64,000 bases of DNA from Rotaria sordida. Taxonomy: Eukaryota; Rotifera; Eurotatoria; Philodinida; Philodinidae. The stretch spans positions 62,001-126,000 of the forward strand of contig CAJNOL010000148.1 of NCBI GenBank assembly GCA_905250125.1, in the 5' to 3' direction. Positions within the stretch are counted from its first letter, which is position 1. Each line of letters starts with the position of its first letter. The notes beneath the pieces were generated by a model. It searched no databases. It was not told the DNA's origin and was given only the letters and a program-made list of their open reading frames with translations. Positions 31,506-44,148 of this stretch are shown here, one piece after another. Position numbers and translations under genes: made by a program.

Positions 31506-32007
31506 ATGGATAAACTTACACCAAGTCAGAAACGTGAATTACGTGATGCTTTCGATCTTTTTGATAAGAGTATGTAAGATAAGAAGAAAACAACAATCAG
31601 AAATGAACTTGTTTTTTTTTCAAATTTTAGATCATTCGGGAACAATTTCTGCAAAAGAATTACAAGGAGTCTTAAAAGCATTGAATATAAAAGCAAGTGA
31701 TAAAGAAACAGAAAACTTAATGAAACAAATGGATAAGAATAATAGTGGTGACATCGATTTTGAGGAATTTCAAAATGCTATCGCTCCATCATTTTTTAAA
31801 AAATATTCTAGACATGAATTATTAGATGCATTTAAAAAATTTGATACAGATGGAAATGGTTATTTAACATTTGATGAACTTCAAACAGTTTTATTACGTC
31901 TAAATAACAATTTAAAACCAAATGATATTAAAGCAATGATGAAATCATTAGATACAACTGGTGATGAAAAAATTTCATTTGATGAATTTTGTAAATTATT
32001 CGAATAA
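31506..32007 (+). CDS. Calmodulin-like EF-hand protein
   Basis: Two exons, 31506-31569 and 31631-32007, give 146 residues, about calmodulin length (149). Four EF-hand loops lie at about residues 20-31 (DKNHSGTISAKE), 56-67 (DKNNSGDIDFEE), 93-104 (DTDGNGYLTFDE) and 129-140 (DTTGDEKISFDE). The first three have acidic residues at loop positions 1 and 12 and Gly at position 6, so they should bind calcium. The fourth has Glu instead of Gly at position 6 and Thr at position 3, so it may bind poorly. The phase-1 intron falls inside the first loop. It differs at too many positions to be calmodulin itself; a calmodulin-like or centrin-related calcium sensor is the best call. Confidence 0.9.
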
Positions 32008-34690
32008 AAAAAAACAAACTTTGTTTTCTTTTATTATAAATTGACGTTTCCTAGGTTTTTGTTTTTGTTTGCCGATTCAGTTGAATGTGTTTGATTTCTA
32101 CCACAGAAAAGAGCAATTAAATTTTTCTCCACCATTTTGTTTTTGTGTTTTTATTATCATACTTCGTGTATTTTTTTTCAACGTATTATATATATATATA
32201 TACATATATCGAGAAAGTACGAAATACATTGCATCTTAGAGTATTTTCGCTTTGAACAAAGAGTAAAATTAAAAAATTATATAAAGAAAAAAAAGTGAAA
32301 GTGTATTTTTAGTTTACAGGTGATATTTATGTAGAGCTCTGTCATAACTGAAATAATAAAAGAAAGTGATGACTGTCGGATGTACGCTCCTTCTCCAGTT
32401 TTTTTTATCGAAAACAAAGCTATAGAATGAGAAAAAAGTTTCTGTATTTCTCCTACACTTTAAAAATTTTGTATGGCTACTATTATACCGTCTAGAAAAT
32501 TTCTCATACATCTCTTCACTTTTCTTCCTCCATCACGTCTCTCAGATTGTTTTGTCTATGAAAACTTCGAAAAAAAAATTTTAATTCAAATTGTTTCATG
32601 TTTGCTTGTTACCTGTATTAATGTACATAAAAAACATTTTCTTTTCTCGTCAATCTTGAGAATGTTTCTTTCGTTTGTTTAGTTATCGACATTTCAATGA
32701 TTTCCATACTTGCACGTATATAAATTGCATCTGAATAAAGAGTAAATTGATAAGATTTTTTTTAAAACATATTTCGTCTCAGATCGATATGTAGATCGGA
32801 GTTGATGTATACTACAGAAACTCTAAATATCCTATTTCATTTTTTTCTTATATGACATGCATTTTTGACGATTGTAACGTTCAGTAAACGAAAAATATCA
32901 ATCCAATAGTCAAATAATATGAAAGAGAGAAGTAGAAAATAAAATAAAAGAAAGCATCTATACTTGATTAACTTTCACAAGTAATTATTTCGAAAAAAGA
33001 TCAGCACGATTCAATATCTTCACTTGCATCATTAGATGTATTTTCATCATCTTCACATGACCTTAAATTAAATAATATCGCCGTACTCATAAGGTGTAGC
33101 TAATTTATGGGAAAAAAAAATTTTGGAGTCGGAGTCGAAAAAATTTGACTGCACAAGGCTCTAATCGATAAGCAATAACAGACTTCTCTTTACTATAATT
33201 ATCAATGTTGCATTCATTATGAACACAAGAAATTAGTAGTATAGACAATAAACTGTTGTATAACATATACAGAGTTTAGGAACATTATGATTGGTTCTTA
33301 TGATAAAAATATAAATTTTGTTTATTATGAACGAGTTTTCAACCGTAGACTGACGAAAGAAAACGTCAATGTTTTTTTCAAATACAGTTTTTATGCTTTT
33401 TAACTTTATTCATTATTCAAAGCAAATAAACCATACAATGTGCTGAATTTTGTACTATCTCACTGTATGTAATATGGTTCAAAATAAACAAAGTATGATA
33501 ATAAAAACACAAGAATATAAAGAGCTAAAGTTCTATTATTCTCCATTGTATAATAGTTTTAAAACAGATATTATTGATTTTCTAATATGATGTTACTCTA
33601 CATCAGACTTGGAGCTCATGAAATTTCTTCAATCGGATCGGGCTAGTCAGTAACCGACTGGTTGAAATTATTCATCGAGCCAGCGAAAAACTGGCCGGTT
33701 CAGTTACAAAATTCAACCGGTAAAAAGTCGGTCCGTTTAAGACATTCATTAAGCAACTAGTCTTTTCTTGAAACAGCTTATTATTACTCAGGTTGATCAA
33801 AACAGATGCCATTTACGGTTTGTAAACGAAGCATAACCTATCGTATGAGTGGATGCAGTTTTACTGTCAATATTTGATCTGTAGTATGAGAGGAATGTAT
33901 CCGAATCGTATACAGACCGCTTAATAGTACTTTACGATTACCAGATGTGTTGGTATAATGTCCATAAACGGAACGTAAATTTCCTGTTTTTGACCCATAA
34001 ATACTTCTAAACAGAAGACAAGTTTACTGTCGAGAAGTCTCAACATTATCGATCTGTATGGTGCCAACGTTATACAAACCTATTTGTATTTAGTGTAATT
34101 TGATCAGTACCTAGGTGAATAACATAAGAATCAAGAGTTGGAAAATTTCTTCTATCGAAAGAGAGTTAAACACGGATAATCTCCACCATATAAAGTACTT
34201 GTCTGTTACTAAAATTCGATAAACGAAAAATATAGAAAAAACTTTATTATGTTTTTTCATCAATATGTCGGTTCGACAAATCTTGATCATGATCAACTGT
34301 TGCATACAGGCATTTTTTTAGAATCGTACTTAATTGCGTCGAATAGAGCTCAAGAAAAGCTATCGATTGAAACGAAGAATAAATTAAATGAATCAACAGA
34401 GGGTTCACATTAACAAAAAAATGGTTTTATATGTCAGCTGGTTAGTTAGTTTAGTAATCTTTTGATATAGAATGTATTGAAAGCATATCATCAAAATATT
34501 TTGTTTTTAAAGATTTGTATCTCTTTAAATCTGATAATATCTAAATGATGACTTAAGAAAAAAAAATTAATCTTAGCATCTGTAATCAATAAAAAGCAAA
34601 TATTTTTGAACAACATAGAGTCATGCACAATTAACTGATAAAGATTTTATTTTTAGTAAAATATGTGTTTTATGTGACATTATCAATCAT
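32008..34690. other. Intergenic
   Basis: No gene recognised. A short acidic open segment on the minus strand at about 33003-33064 (SCEDDENTSNDASEDIES then stop, preceded by an acceptor-like TTTAAG) could be a lone terminal exon, but nothing supports it. An imperfect hairpin with AACCGACTGGTTGAA and TTCAACCGG lies at about 33650-33745. Confidence 0.4.
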
Positions 34691-35842
34691 TTATTGTGCT
34701 GATAAACGAGCAATGGTACTCTCAATCCATGGTAGATAATAGCTAACACGAGCATAAACACCAGGACGATATATTTTAGCACATTCATCACCATAGCTAA
34801 CAACACCACTGACTACCCATTTACCATCAACTTCGTACATAAGTGGACCACCAGAATCACCTTGGCATGAATCTTTTGAATATTGATGATTACCGGCACA
34901 TAATTGTTTGTTATTGTCATAACGGTAGACTTGTTTGCATAAATCCATGATAATAATATTAGCTTGACGAAGTTTATCTGGTGAACTACCTCCAAAAGAT
35001 GTTGTACCCCAACCAGCTAAATAATTTGATTTCAATAAAAAAAAAAAACTAAACATTTTTTTAAATTGGATTAATTTACATACCAATCATAACATTGTTG
35101 TTTAAAACAGGATCTTTTCCTGGAAGGCAAGCAATATTGACATAACTATTGAGTTGAACAGGTGAAGCTAAACGAATAATAGCAATATCATTTTCATTTG
35201 TAGCGTCATTATATTCTGGATGATTCACTATGTTTGCAACTTGTTTACGTTGAACTTGTGGTTCATTTGACCGACTTCGTGTATGAAGACCAGCTACAAC
35301 AGTTAATCCTGAATTAAACATTGATCTATCTTGAAGACAATGAGCAGCAGTTAAAACATGTCGATTATCCTAAAATATGATATTATATGTTGGATTTTTC
35401 ATAATATGTTATTATTTACAATTAAAGTGCCACCACAAAAATGACTTCCATAACGTTGAAGAGAAACAAGCCAAGGCCAGGAGTGTGGTACTGCGTCTTG
35501 TCCACCGACAATTCGTGTACGCACTGGAGTAACTGCTGCACGACCACATCCAGTTGATGCAGATCCAACAGTGGTTGTAGGTCCAACAGTGGTTGTAGGT
35601 CCAACAGTGGTTGTAGTCACTCGACCATAGGGGCAACAGAAACGAATTATAAGAAATCCGATAGAATTACTAAATTCATAACCAAGATTACCTGAACATA
35701 GTGATGTATCAACATTAGCTGATGCGCCAGTATAATATTGCCATTCAGTACATATTTTATTATTTTCCATATTTTTTAACGTTTGTCCGTTAATAATGGA
35801 TGCAAAAGTAATGAGCACGATCGTGATAGGGAAGATCAACAT
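34691..35842 (-). CDS. Secreted trypsin-like serine protease (S1) with N-terminal Cys module
   Basis: Exons (minus strand) 35842-35420, 35369-35084 and 35016-34691 give 344 residues. A signal peptide spans about 1-19. A small Cys-containing segment follows (Cys31, 49, 69, 70). A threonine-rich linker with a repeated VGPTTT unit (encoded by an 18-bp tandem repeat, 35567-35621) leads to the protease domain, which starts at the activation site TR-IVGG (residue 111). The catalytic triad is His151 (TAAHC), Asp202 (ENDIAIIRL) and Ser291 (GDSGGP). Asp285, six residues before the Ser, predicts cleavage after Arg/Lys. Both introns are about 50-70 bp. An acceptor-like TTTTTGTTAG lies 13 bases upstream of the ATG. 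It is probably digestive or extracellular; the physiological substrate cannot be told. Confidence 0.93.
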
Positions 35843-37831
35843 GTCTATGTTGTTCTAACAAAAATTGTGTATGTATGTGTGTTTTAATATCAAAAAAAAA
35901 AGATCCTTTATATACGGAATATTGTCCTTAATATCTGTTGATAAGGCAATTCGCTGAAAAAAAAAACCATTCGATTATTTTTCTCTTTCAAGGATACGAA
36001 AAAAAACAATAGACTTAAGCTTTTTCTTAAAATTAAATTTTTATCAAATAAATAAGTTTCATTTCAAATGAAAATAGATTATATGTCAATTGAAGAGATT
36101 AATGAAAACTAAATATTCGCAAAAAATATTGACATGTGAGCGAAAATATAGTTTTTGTCATCATTACATAGTTAAAAGTTAGTTCTTAAGAATGGCTCAT
36201 TTAATTTCGTCTATATACAAGAGATTTATTTGAATATAAAACAACTAACCAATAGTGAATTAGCACTTAAAAACTGTTTTCGAAGATTTAAAATCACCAA
36301 TATCCAATAATTATTTTCTCAAAATAATAATATTGTTTTCGAAAAAAAAGAATATTTGACTTCATTTAATCCTTTATTCATACGAATGATATCAATCATT
36401 TCAAAACAAAAAAAAAACTTTGGTCTTTACGTAAAGAAAGTTAACAGTAAATTCGAACATTTATTATTGACATTCGCTTCTAGGCTTGTCTTCGTCTCTG
36501 ATTAGTTGAATTGAATGTAGAATTTGATTCTTTATTGGACGATGCTATTTCTGAGGAGAGACGGGAGGCACATTTGACGAAAAATGGGGATTTGAGCCAA
36601 ATAAACGAGATTTTGACTTCTTGCTGCCATTGTATCATGTGAAAACTTTCGGAAATTTCGTTCACACTCAATGAAGTCGATTAAATGGTTTGAGATTAGA
36701 TCAGCTATTTCTTCAATCAAAGTTTATCCCTATGGTAAAATATAATGGAATTTACGAGAATGAATTCAATACAAAAAGTTATTCTTTTTGCTGAGTTGCT
36801 TCGTAGATTGGTTATTAATGAGATGATGCAAAACAATCGATGTTACTATAAGGTTATTGATTGAAGTGATATAAATTTTCTTGTTCATTGTTTCCTTTAT
36901 CTTAAATATAAATGGTACTCTCTAGACCTAGCTGAATATTATCGTTCATTGGAAGAGATTCATGCTTATTTCATGATATATGGAAAACGGCAAAGCTAAA
37001 ATAGAGTGAGTCCGTATATTTGAATATTTATTTAAAGTAAATTAAAGCAAGAAACGTCAGCGAGAAAGAAGTTAGATGCTGATGTACAGAGTCGAAGACG
37101 AAATCAAATTTTTGCTTCGTAAATCGTTGTACTTTGCTCTGTGGCTTGTGTGTCAATATTTGGAGAAAATCTTCATCAAAAATCAACGTTTCTTTCTATT
37201 CTAATCCCTTTCTTCTGCTGTTCTTCATCATCTATGCGATATTTCCATGACCCCCTAATCTAATTCTATGTAGTTTCTTTTATATAAACAGATGAATTTT
37301 TATATGAAAACAACAGTCGTATGAAAAAAAGTTCTTTTCGGCAGAATTACTCGTCTTTGAGAATTAAAATGATACTCTGAATAAATGAAATTGAAGTGAT
37401 ATTGTGAGGGTTATAATGATAGTCAGAACAATACATTGGTGAGAGTTATTTCCTAACCTAACGATTCAAAATTTAGCGATGGGCTAATTCATATATAATG
37501 ATATACAGTGAAAATCATTAGAAAAATATGAAATTAACTATATGAAACCTCGTTTAGCTTTTCCTCTAACTTTTCATATATAAGTAAAGTATATCAAAGT
37601 GTACAACAAGCAAATCTTTAACCATCTAAAAACTAGAAAATAATTTTTGTATTTCTTCTTCAATGAGAAATATGAATTGATGATTAACAAACGAATAAGC
37701 GGTCAATGCACATACAGTTTCATCATCGAACTTGTTTTCAAGAAAATGAAAGAAGAAAACAAACACAGTTTTAAATAACAGACATAAATTAAAGTTTAAG
37801 TTTAGTTGATGCTGGTACTATCATCAAAATA
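35843..37831. other. Intergenic
   Basis: AT-rich. Overlapping minus-strand open frames at 36480-36720 and a short plus-strand frame near 36935-36997 look faintly coding but match nothing I recognise. They could be remnants of an old gene. Confidence 0.35.
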
Positions 37832-39534
37832 CTTAGGGCATACCAAAAGTAGTGGCGCCGATCCTGTAATATTTTACAGAAGCCTTTAAGAAATTTTTTT
37901 TCTCTAAATATTCTGATAGCCCAAGTCAAGCTCAATAATTCTACAATATTTGTTAAATCTTCAAACAACATATAATATTGGACACGAAGCAAAGACAATG
38001 AGTGATTGACAAAAAAAAATTTTTTTTTGAACCACGTTAATCATGTTTTGATTACATCAAATGTTCAAAATAACCACCCCGATTGTTTATACACAAATGC
38101 ATTCGTTGGATCCACTTAACAAAAGTTTTTTTATACTCTTCTTTTCTCAATGAATTCATAAATTTGATCACAGCTTCATGCAACGATTCTGAATCATCTT
38201 GATCGTCTAGATTTTGTTTGATTAAATCAAACAACCAAAAATCGTATGGAGCCAGATCTGGAGAATTAGGTGGATGTTGCATTATTTTTACGCCTTCTGA
38301 TTGAAGATAATTGACTACATCTTCATGCATATGTGGTCTTCCATTATCATGATGATGTTTAATTGATTGAATGCCTAAGGAAGGTGGTTGCTTCCTAATT
38401 TCATCAATAACTGGTCGCAAACAATTATCGATGTAATATTGATGATTGATTGTTTGTCCACGTTTTACAGAATGAATCAAAACTGGACCAGTTGACTTGA
38501 AAAAAATACACAGGAGAGTTTTTGGAGCAAAATGACTACGTCGAACCACCGTTGGAGGAGGATCTCCACGTGCTACCCAAGCAGCATTCGATGATTTTCA
38601 ACCGATTTGCTTGTGATAAAACCATGATGCATCACCTGTTACTACATCGCATAATCTCCAAACACCTTGTTCAAATTTTAACAAGTTTTCTTGACATATT
38701 CGTACTTGTTCAGCCTTTCGAAAGTTCGTCTGATGTTTGGAAACGTAACGTGCAGTAACTTTTTTCAACTACAAATGATCGAAAATAATTCGTTGAACGG
38801 TACCATGGGTTAGACCACTTTGTGCTTCGAATTCGTCAACTGTAACATAAGGATCATCATTAATAAGATCACGAATTTGTCTAATATTTTCAGATGTTGT
38901 CTCCGTTATAGATCTGCCAGGACTTTCTTCGTCTTCAACTACTTCTCGACCGTCATGAAGCCATTTTGATCATCTTTGAACAGTCCTGAGAGGAGGAGCT
39001 TCATCACCGAAGATAGTATGTAATTCATTATGAATAATTATTGGTTTAATATGAAGTGCAGTACGCACTTTAATATAGAAACGAAAATATTCCTTATCAA
39101 TTTGAAAAGAAGTGAATAGTTTTGATCGTATTATGGTCTATGTTAGAAACAATATGCTATATTGTTTTCAGCGTAATATTTCTATCCTTTTCTTTTTTTC
39201 CTTTTAACTTTCTCCTCTCTTCTCTTGCTTTTCTCAGTCTTTTTAACTTCTTTGATATTTATCTTCATTTATACGTGTGAAGCACACGTGCTCTGTTTGT
39301 TTTTTCTGTGTGTGTAGTTAGTTTTTGTATATTTTCTAGGTGAAAATTTATAAAAGCTGCAAAAAACTTAACAGTATTAAAACTTTTGCTTATATAATAT
39401 TGTTTGAAGATTTATGAAATATCATAGAATTATAGAGCTTGATTTGGGCTATCAGAATGTAGGGAGAAAAGATTTCCTAAAGGCTTCTGTAAAATATTGC
39501 AGGATAGGCGCCACTACTTTTGGTATGCCCTAAG
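37832..39534 (-). mobile_element. Mariner transposon with about 150-bp inverted repeats, transposase inactivated
   Basis: Flanked by TA (37830-37831 and 39535-39536). The ends read CTTAGGGCATACCAAAAG and its inverse. Arms of about 150 bp (37832-37985 and 39380-39534) pair with few mismatches, far longer than the roughly 30-bp ends of typical mariners. The transposase lies inside on the minus strand (38052 to about 39050). It is a DD34D-type enzyme with motifs VVTGDASWFYHK, HHHDNGRPHMHED and NSPDLAPYDFWLF, plus an N-terminal helix-turn-helix region (GTVQRII). One frame is kept throughout but has three nonsense codons (38970-38972 TGA, 38769-38771 TAG, 38598-38600 TGA), so it is a recent pseudogene. 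Confidence 0.9.
38052..39050 (-). pseudogene. Mariner transposase pseudogene
   Basis: It reads in a single frame with no frameshift, but with three internal stops. The N-terminal part has two DNA-binding-type segments (SENIRQIRDLINDDPYVTVD, then THGTVQRII). The catalytic part has the first Asp in VVTGD, the second in HHDNGRP and the third in PDLAPYD, 34 residues later by the family pattern. The C-terminal half (38052-38549) alone is still open, from an internal Met. Confidence 0.88.
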
Positions 39535-40557
39535 TATAATGTTGAATTTATTATTATATACAATTTTTTAAAGTTCCACATTCGAACTGAACGTAATACA
39601 CTTTGCTTTTCTGAGTAACGTGTACGTAGAACGTTGAAAAAGTTTCTAGACTGATTTTATTTAAAAAAAAAGTAAGTCAGTTATAATTACAAATATATAT
39701 ATATTTTCTTTTTTCGAGATATCATTTCTCTGCCGCAATACACTTTTGTCAACGCTCTCAAAGCTTGTGTATAGCTGCTATGAAGTCATCTTTAGACAGA
39801 GGATTTAGACATTTATGTAATTTTGCACATAATGAACTTCGATCATTGTAGTGTGTTCCTTTGAGTTAATCTTTTAATAGTGGAAATAACTACTGGAAAC
39901 CAGATCTGGAGAATAAGATGAATGACGAGCACAATTCATATTTTCAACCATTAGTAATAGAAGAAACAAGATATAATGTATGTGGTAAATTATTGTCATG
40001 TTGCAAAATGGCACTAGTCGAAATTAAACCTCGTCATTATATAAGAAAGATTGTGAACCATAGAAACATCATAAAAAACCTACTAAAAAATACTTCTTCA
40101 AAGCAGAATAATTTACATACTTATTTAAAACAACTATTTCGACTAAGAAAAACTATCAGAAATATAATAAATAAAGCATACAGAATATTTTACATAATAA
40201 AAAAAAATGCAATTATTAAATTTTACTTACAAGAGAAATTTCAAACGAAGCTAACTAGCTCGTAATGCAGCCACGAACATATTTTAACAATTGCTTTCAC
40301 AGACGATGAAGTAAATGAATATTAAACGTTATCATCTAATATTTCTATATAATGTAGGTAAAGTTAGCAGCAGATTCGAGTTTTTTCGTGAATATTCTCT
40401 CTAAGACTTGTGCTAGATACAGATCAATAGAACTCATCGATTGGTAACAAATTTGACCTTGTTCGTTAGCGTGATTGATGTCTACATGATCGGAGACTGC
40501 TGGGGTACTTAGACTTTCCACACCTGTCATGACCGAATATTCATTCTAAGAGTTGTG

Positions 40558-40567
40558 NNNNNNNNNN
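40558..40567. other. Assembly gap
   Basis: Ten N. The true length is unknown; sequence on either side may not be contiguous. Confidence 1.
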
Positions 40568-41037
40568 CCAGGTCAGATAGAACGACCCGAAAAACGCCGT
40601 AAATGACTCGAAGATGGTGAAAAATGGCTTTCGTTTTTATCTGAAAAAATGTTTTATGGTACTTTCACGCACAGTAGGTACAATTATTGTATATATTTGC
40701 GCCCTTTTACATACATCTACTGTGGATATAGATTATGTGAATAAATACATGCAGGAATGCTATTTATGTAATGAAATGCTTCATATAATAAATGAATGTA
40801 TAAGCAGGACACTGCCTAGGGTGAAATTCGAGTATTTAAAATGACCCGTATACGACAAGAAAACGGTGTCAATACGACTCATCGTTATCCGGCGGAAACG
40901 GCGTCGTTTTTAATAGTCGGTATGATCGGCTTGGGGTAGAATGCAGAACCAAAAGTCCTTGACATACCTGAGCACGTTCGTCTCATTAGTTAAGTGTAAG
41001 TAAAGGTGGGATCTATCTTGAGCAGACTATACTCATG

Positions 41038-41214
41038 TCAGTGGCGGATTTAGGAGAAGGTTGAAGAGCGATCGTCCTCTTCCAAAAGATGTTTCTCGGT
41101 TTTTCTTAGCAGAAAAGGCTTAAAATTGAGATGATATTAACTCTGATGAGCTTCAAAACACGTTTTATGATCATGATTGCTTCCCATCATAATAGTCCTA
41201 GATCCGCCTCTGAG
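41038..41214. mobile_element. hAT-like MITE
   Basis: The ends CAGTGGCGGATTTAGG and CCTAGATCCGCCTCTG are inverted. The flanks ACTCATGT and AGTCATTT agree at six of eight bases, as expected for an old 8-bp target duplication. The interior AAAACACGTTTTATGATCAT is shared with the copy at 62782-62980. It is inserted in the mariner relic. Confidence 0.65.
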
Positions 41215-41668
41215 TCATTTGTAACTTGTCACGCAAAATGCCATGTACGGTACCAGATGAAATATTTAGAGTGTCCGTTATTTGCTCACTGGTGATTCGA
41301 TGATTTTCGATGACTAGACTTTCAACAGTTCTAACAATTGTTTCGTTCGTTGTAGTAATTAGTCGGTCTACACAAGATCTTCACTGATGTTTAGTTGTAC
41401 ATCTTTGAAGTAGCAGGTCGGTTCAAAAACCTTGACACGTAATAGAGCCTTGTTACCATACGCTCATAAATTTTGGATGTTGACTAACCTTCCAAAACAA
41501 GAAACTTTGTTACTGAACGATGTTCAAGTTTTTGATTGTACATCAGCCTTTCTAAGTAGATCTGGAAATTTTTTATTAGAGTACATATACACATTTAATC
41601 AGTCAATTTGTGCTTTTTTGTTGTTTTTAAATAAAACTAGTCTCGGAACTTTTTGAACGACCTTCGTA

Positions 41669-42718
41669 AAACAGTGTGTATATCAGAAACAAAATATGTT
41701 CTGTAGCTTTTGCTTGTTACATTTGTTAATGGAAACACTCATTGTATGCTTATCAAAATTATTATTATTGCAAATCATTGTTCATTCAACACTGATACCT
41801 AGCGTCATCTATGTATTTGATATCGTATAAAATTCCTTCTATCTTTAAAGAAAATCCTTTAAATAATGGTAATAATAGTAAGCAAATAATTTAAAAATAT
41901 TTTTTCATATCGATTTTCAATAATTCTAACATTAGAAATCAGGCAAAATTGATCTCCAATGGATGAATTTTATTTGATTCAAGTTGTCGAAATGCATCCA
42001 TATTATTTATTTATTTTTTTCATCATCATTCATTCTTTCGATAAATTTTATCAATTCAAATAAAATTGATTGACCACAAACTACTAACAGTCATGATGGT
42101 AATGCTTTAATAGTTATGCATTATTTCATAGGGCAAATTTATAATAGTATTAATCGAAACTGCTGGATTATTACCTGCAGAACAATCAATATGAATTAAT
42201 GATGAAATTATAAATACTTTCAGAAAGAGTAACACTTGTTCATTGTTAGTTTTGTTTAATTGATGAAATTGAACTATCAATATTCTTCGTAGATTGTATG
42301 TATTAACTGAAAGAAAATGTGCATTCTTACTTTTTTGTTTTCTTCTAGTATGGGAAATCATAGATTAATCGTTTTAAAATATTTTGAGTCTTGTGTACTT
42401 TTTTTGTTATAGGTTAAATATGAACTTACAAACCGTTCATCATCATTTAATGACTCTGTTTCTCTTGTTACAAATTAAGAAAGAGCATTGTATCATTCTC
42501 TAATCACCACATATCCTTTCAATCAACCATTTTGAAAAAAGTAACATCATATACATATAATTCATAAAAATGATGAATTTAAAAAAAAAAAAACTTTTAA
42601 TAATAAAATGGTTTTCTAATGATTACACATACTCGAAGAATTTTTTCTTAAACAAATGTTTTATTATCATTTTTTTCTAGATTATAAACATCTTGTTTTT
42701 TGTTTGATTTTAATAATC
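41669..42718. other. Intergenic and L11 upstream region
   Basis: AT-rich. The minus-strand frame at 42107-42361 is not recognised. An acceptor-like TTTTTTCTAG ends at 42680, 38 bases before the L11 start, suggesting a 5' UTR intron or a trans-splice site. Confidence 0.45.
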
Positions 42719-43976
42719 ATGACTGGACGAAAAGAAAATAAAACAACAGTAGCTACGACAAGTCCAACTAAAACTGGCACAACCACTGGCCGAGTAATAA
42801 AAAAAGACAAAGCAAAAAATCTTATGCGTGATTTACGTATTCGTAAATTATGTTTAAATATTTGTGTTGGTGAATCTGGTGATCGTTTAACACGTGCATC
42901 AAAAGTTCTTGAACAATTAACTGGTCAAACACCTGTATTTTCAAAAGCACGTTATACAGTTCGATCATTTGGTATTCGTCGTAATGAAAAAATTGGTGTT
43001 TTCTGTACTGTACGTGGTGAAAAAGCTAAAGAAATATTAGAAAAAGGTCTTAAAGTTAAAGAATATGAATTACATAAAGGCAATTTTAGTGAAATGGGTA
43101 ATTTTGGTTTTGGTATTCAAGAACATATCGATTTAGGCAAGTATGATTATGTTCTCTATAATTGTATAACAGCGAAAAACAACCTCGGCCAGTCTTCAGT
43201 AATGAATGCCATATGATAGATAAATCTACTATTTATTCTATTGTTTTTGATATTATTAAGTCAAATTTACAAATGGCTTTTTGAAAATAGTCTAAGTTTT
43301 GACTGCAAAAACGTATATTAAATTTTAAAAGAAAAACTTTAGTTTTAATTGAAAATAGTCCTTTCCGAACTGAATTATAGTTTTGTATTTATTTACACTT
43401 GAGACTTTAAATCTAGAATGCAGTCTGAAATGGTATGAATCTGCTAGGTTCACATCAAATCTCTAGTATTGATGAAAATATGCGACGAGTGAAAACGAAA
43501 ACTATAAAAAGATCTAATAGTACATCTAACTTATTTGTCATGAACATTAATGTATACTTCTTCTATAGTGAAATTTGTGCACGGACATATTTCGAAGACT
43601 TAAATTCGACTCTAAAATAGATTGAACACATTGTCTCATTAGATTCCAATAAAAAAAAACATATTTTGATAATATTTTATAGGTATTAAATATGATCCAT
43701 CAATTGGTATCTATGGTATGGACTTTTATGTTGTACTTGGTCGAGCTGGTTATGATATTGGTAAACGTAAACATAAAAAAGCACGTATAGGTGCATCACA
43801 CAGAATATCCAAAGATGAAGCTATTAAATGGTTTCAACAAACATATGATGGTGTTATTTTACCTGGTATAAAGATTTAAAACAAAAATATTTTATATTTA
43901 TTCTAATTTTTTTTAAAATTTAGGTGGTAAACCGAAGAAATCAGGTGGTCATCACAAACGTGGCAAGAAGAAATAA
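42719..43976 (+). CDS. RPL11: 60S ribosomal protein L11 (uL5)
   Basis: Binds 5S rRNA in the large ribosomal subunit. Exons 42719-43136, 43683-43865 and 43924-43976 give 217 residues. The core is strongly conserved: [50 protein letters not shown] then [20 protein letters not shown], and [20 protein letters not shown]. Two features are odd. The first intron begins GCAAGT after an AG, a GC-AG intron; only that donor keeps the conserved DLGIKYDPS. The protein is about 40 residues longer than the 178-residue human form: about 23 extra at the N-terminus (Thr/Lys-rich) and a Lys/His/Gly-rich C-terminal extension encoded by its own exon ([17 protein letters not shown]). The 546-bp first intron holds nothing recognisable. 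Confidence 0.96.
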
Positions 43977-44148
43977 AAAAAAGCACTGTTTTTTTTTGCT
44001 TATTGTTTATCGATTTGAGACAACACAAAGAAAAAAGCTAATATGTCGATAAAAAAAATAAAAAATAACAGAACATCTTAAATAACAAGAAGAAAACAAA
44101 AATATTCCGAATTTTTTTAGATATGATCTTGCAGTATTGATCTGTATA

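Larger units (their letters stand above)
39628..41668 (-). mobile_element. Second, older mariner relic with an insertion and assembly gap
   Basis: The ends match as inverted copies: left GTTGAAAAAGTTTCTAGACT and right, reversed, GTTCAAAAAGTTCCGAGACT, each followed by a TTTTATTTAAAAA-like tract. On the minus strand the transposase N-terminus lies at 41220-41400 (ENHRITSEQITDTLN, SSGTVHGILRDKLQM) and its degraded C-terminus at about 39690-39930 (SPDL, then LKGTHYNDRSSLC and ERCQKCIAAEK, with frame breaks). The middle is replaced by unrelated sequence, including the hAT-like MITE at 41038-41214 and ten N. The frames at 39918-40265 and 40614-40844 are not recognisable genes. Confidence 0.6.

Noticed and set aside
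36480-36720. Possible gene on the minus strand
   Set aside because: Two short overlapping frames in different phases, no splice sites that join them, and no recognised motif.
39918-40265. 115-codon plus-strand frame
   Set aside because: It overlaps the reverse of the mariner relic and is Ile/Lys-rich with no recognisable domain.
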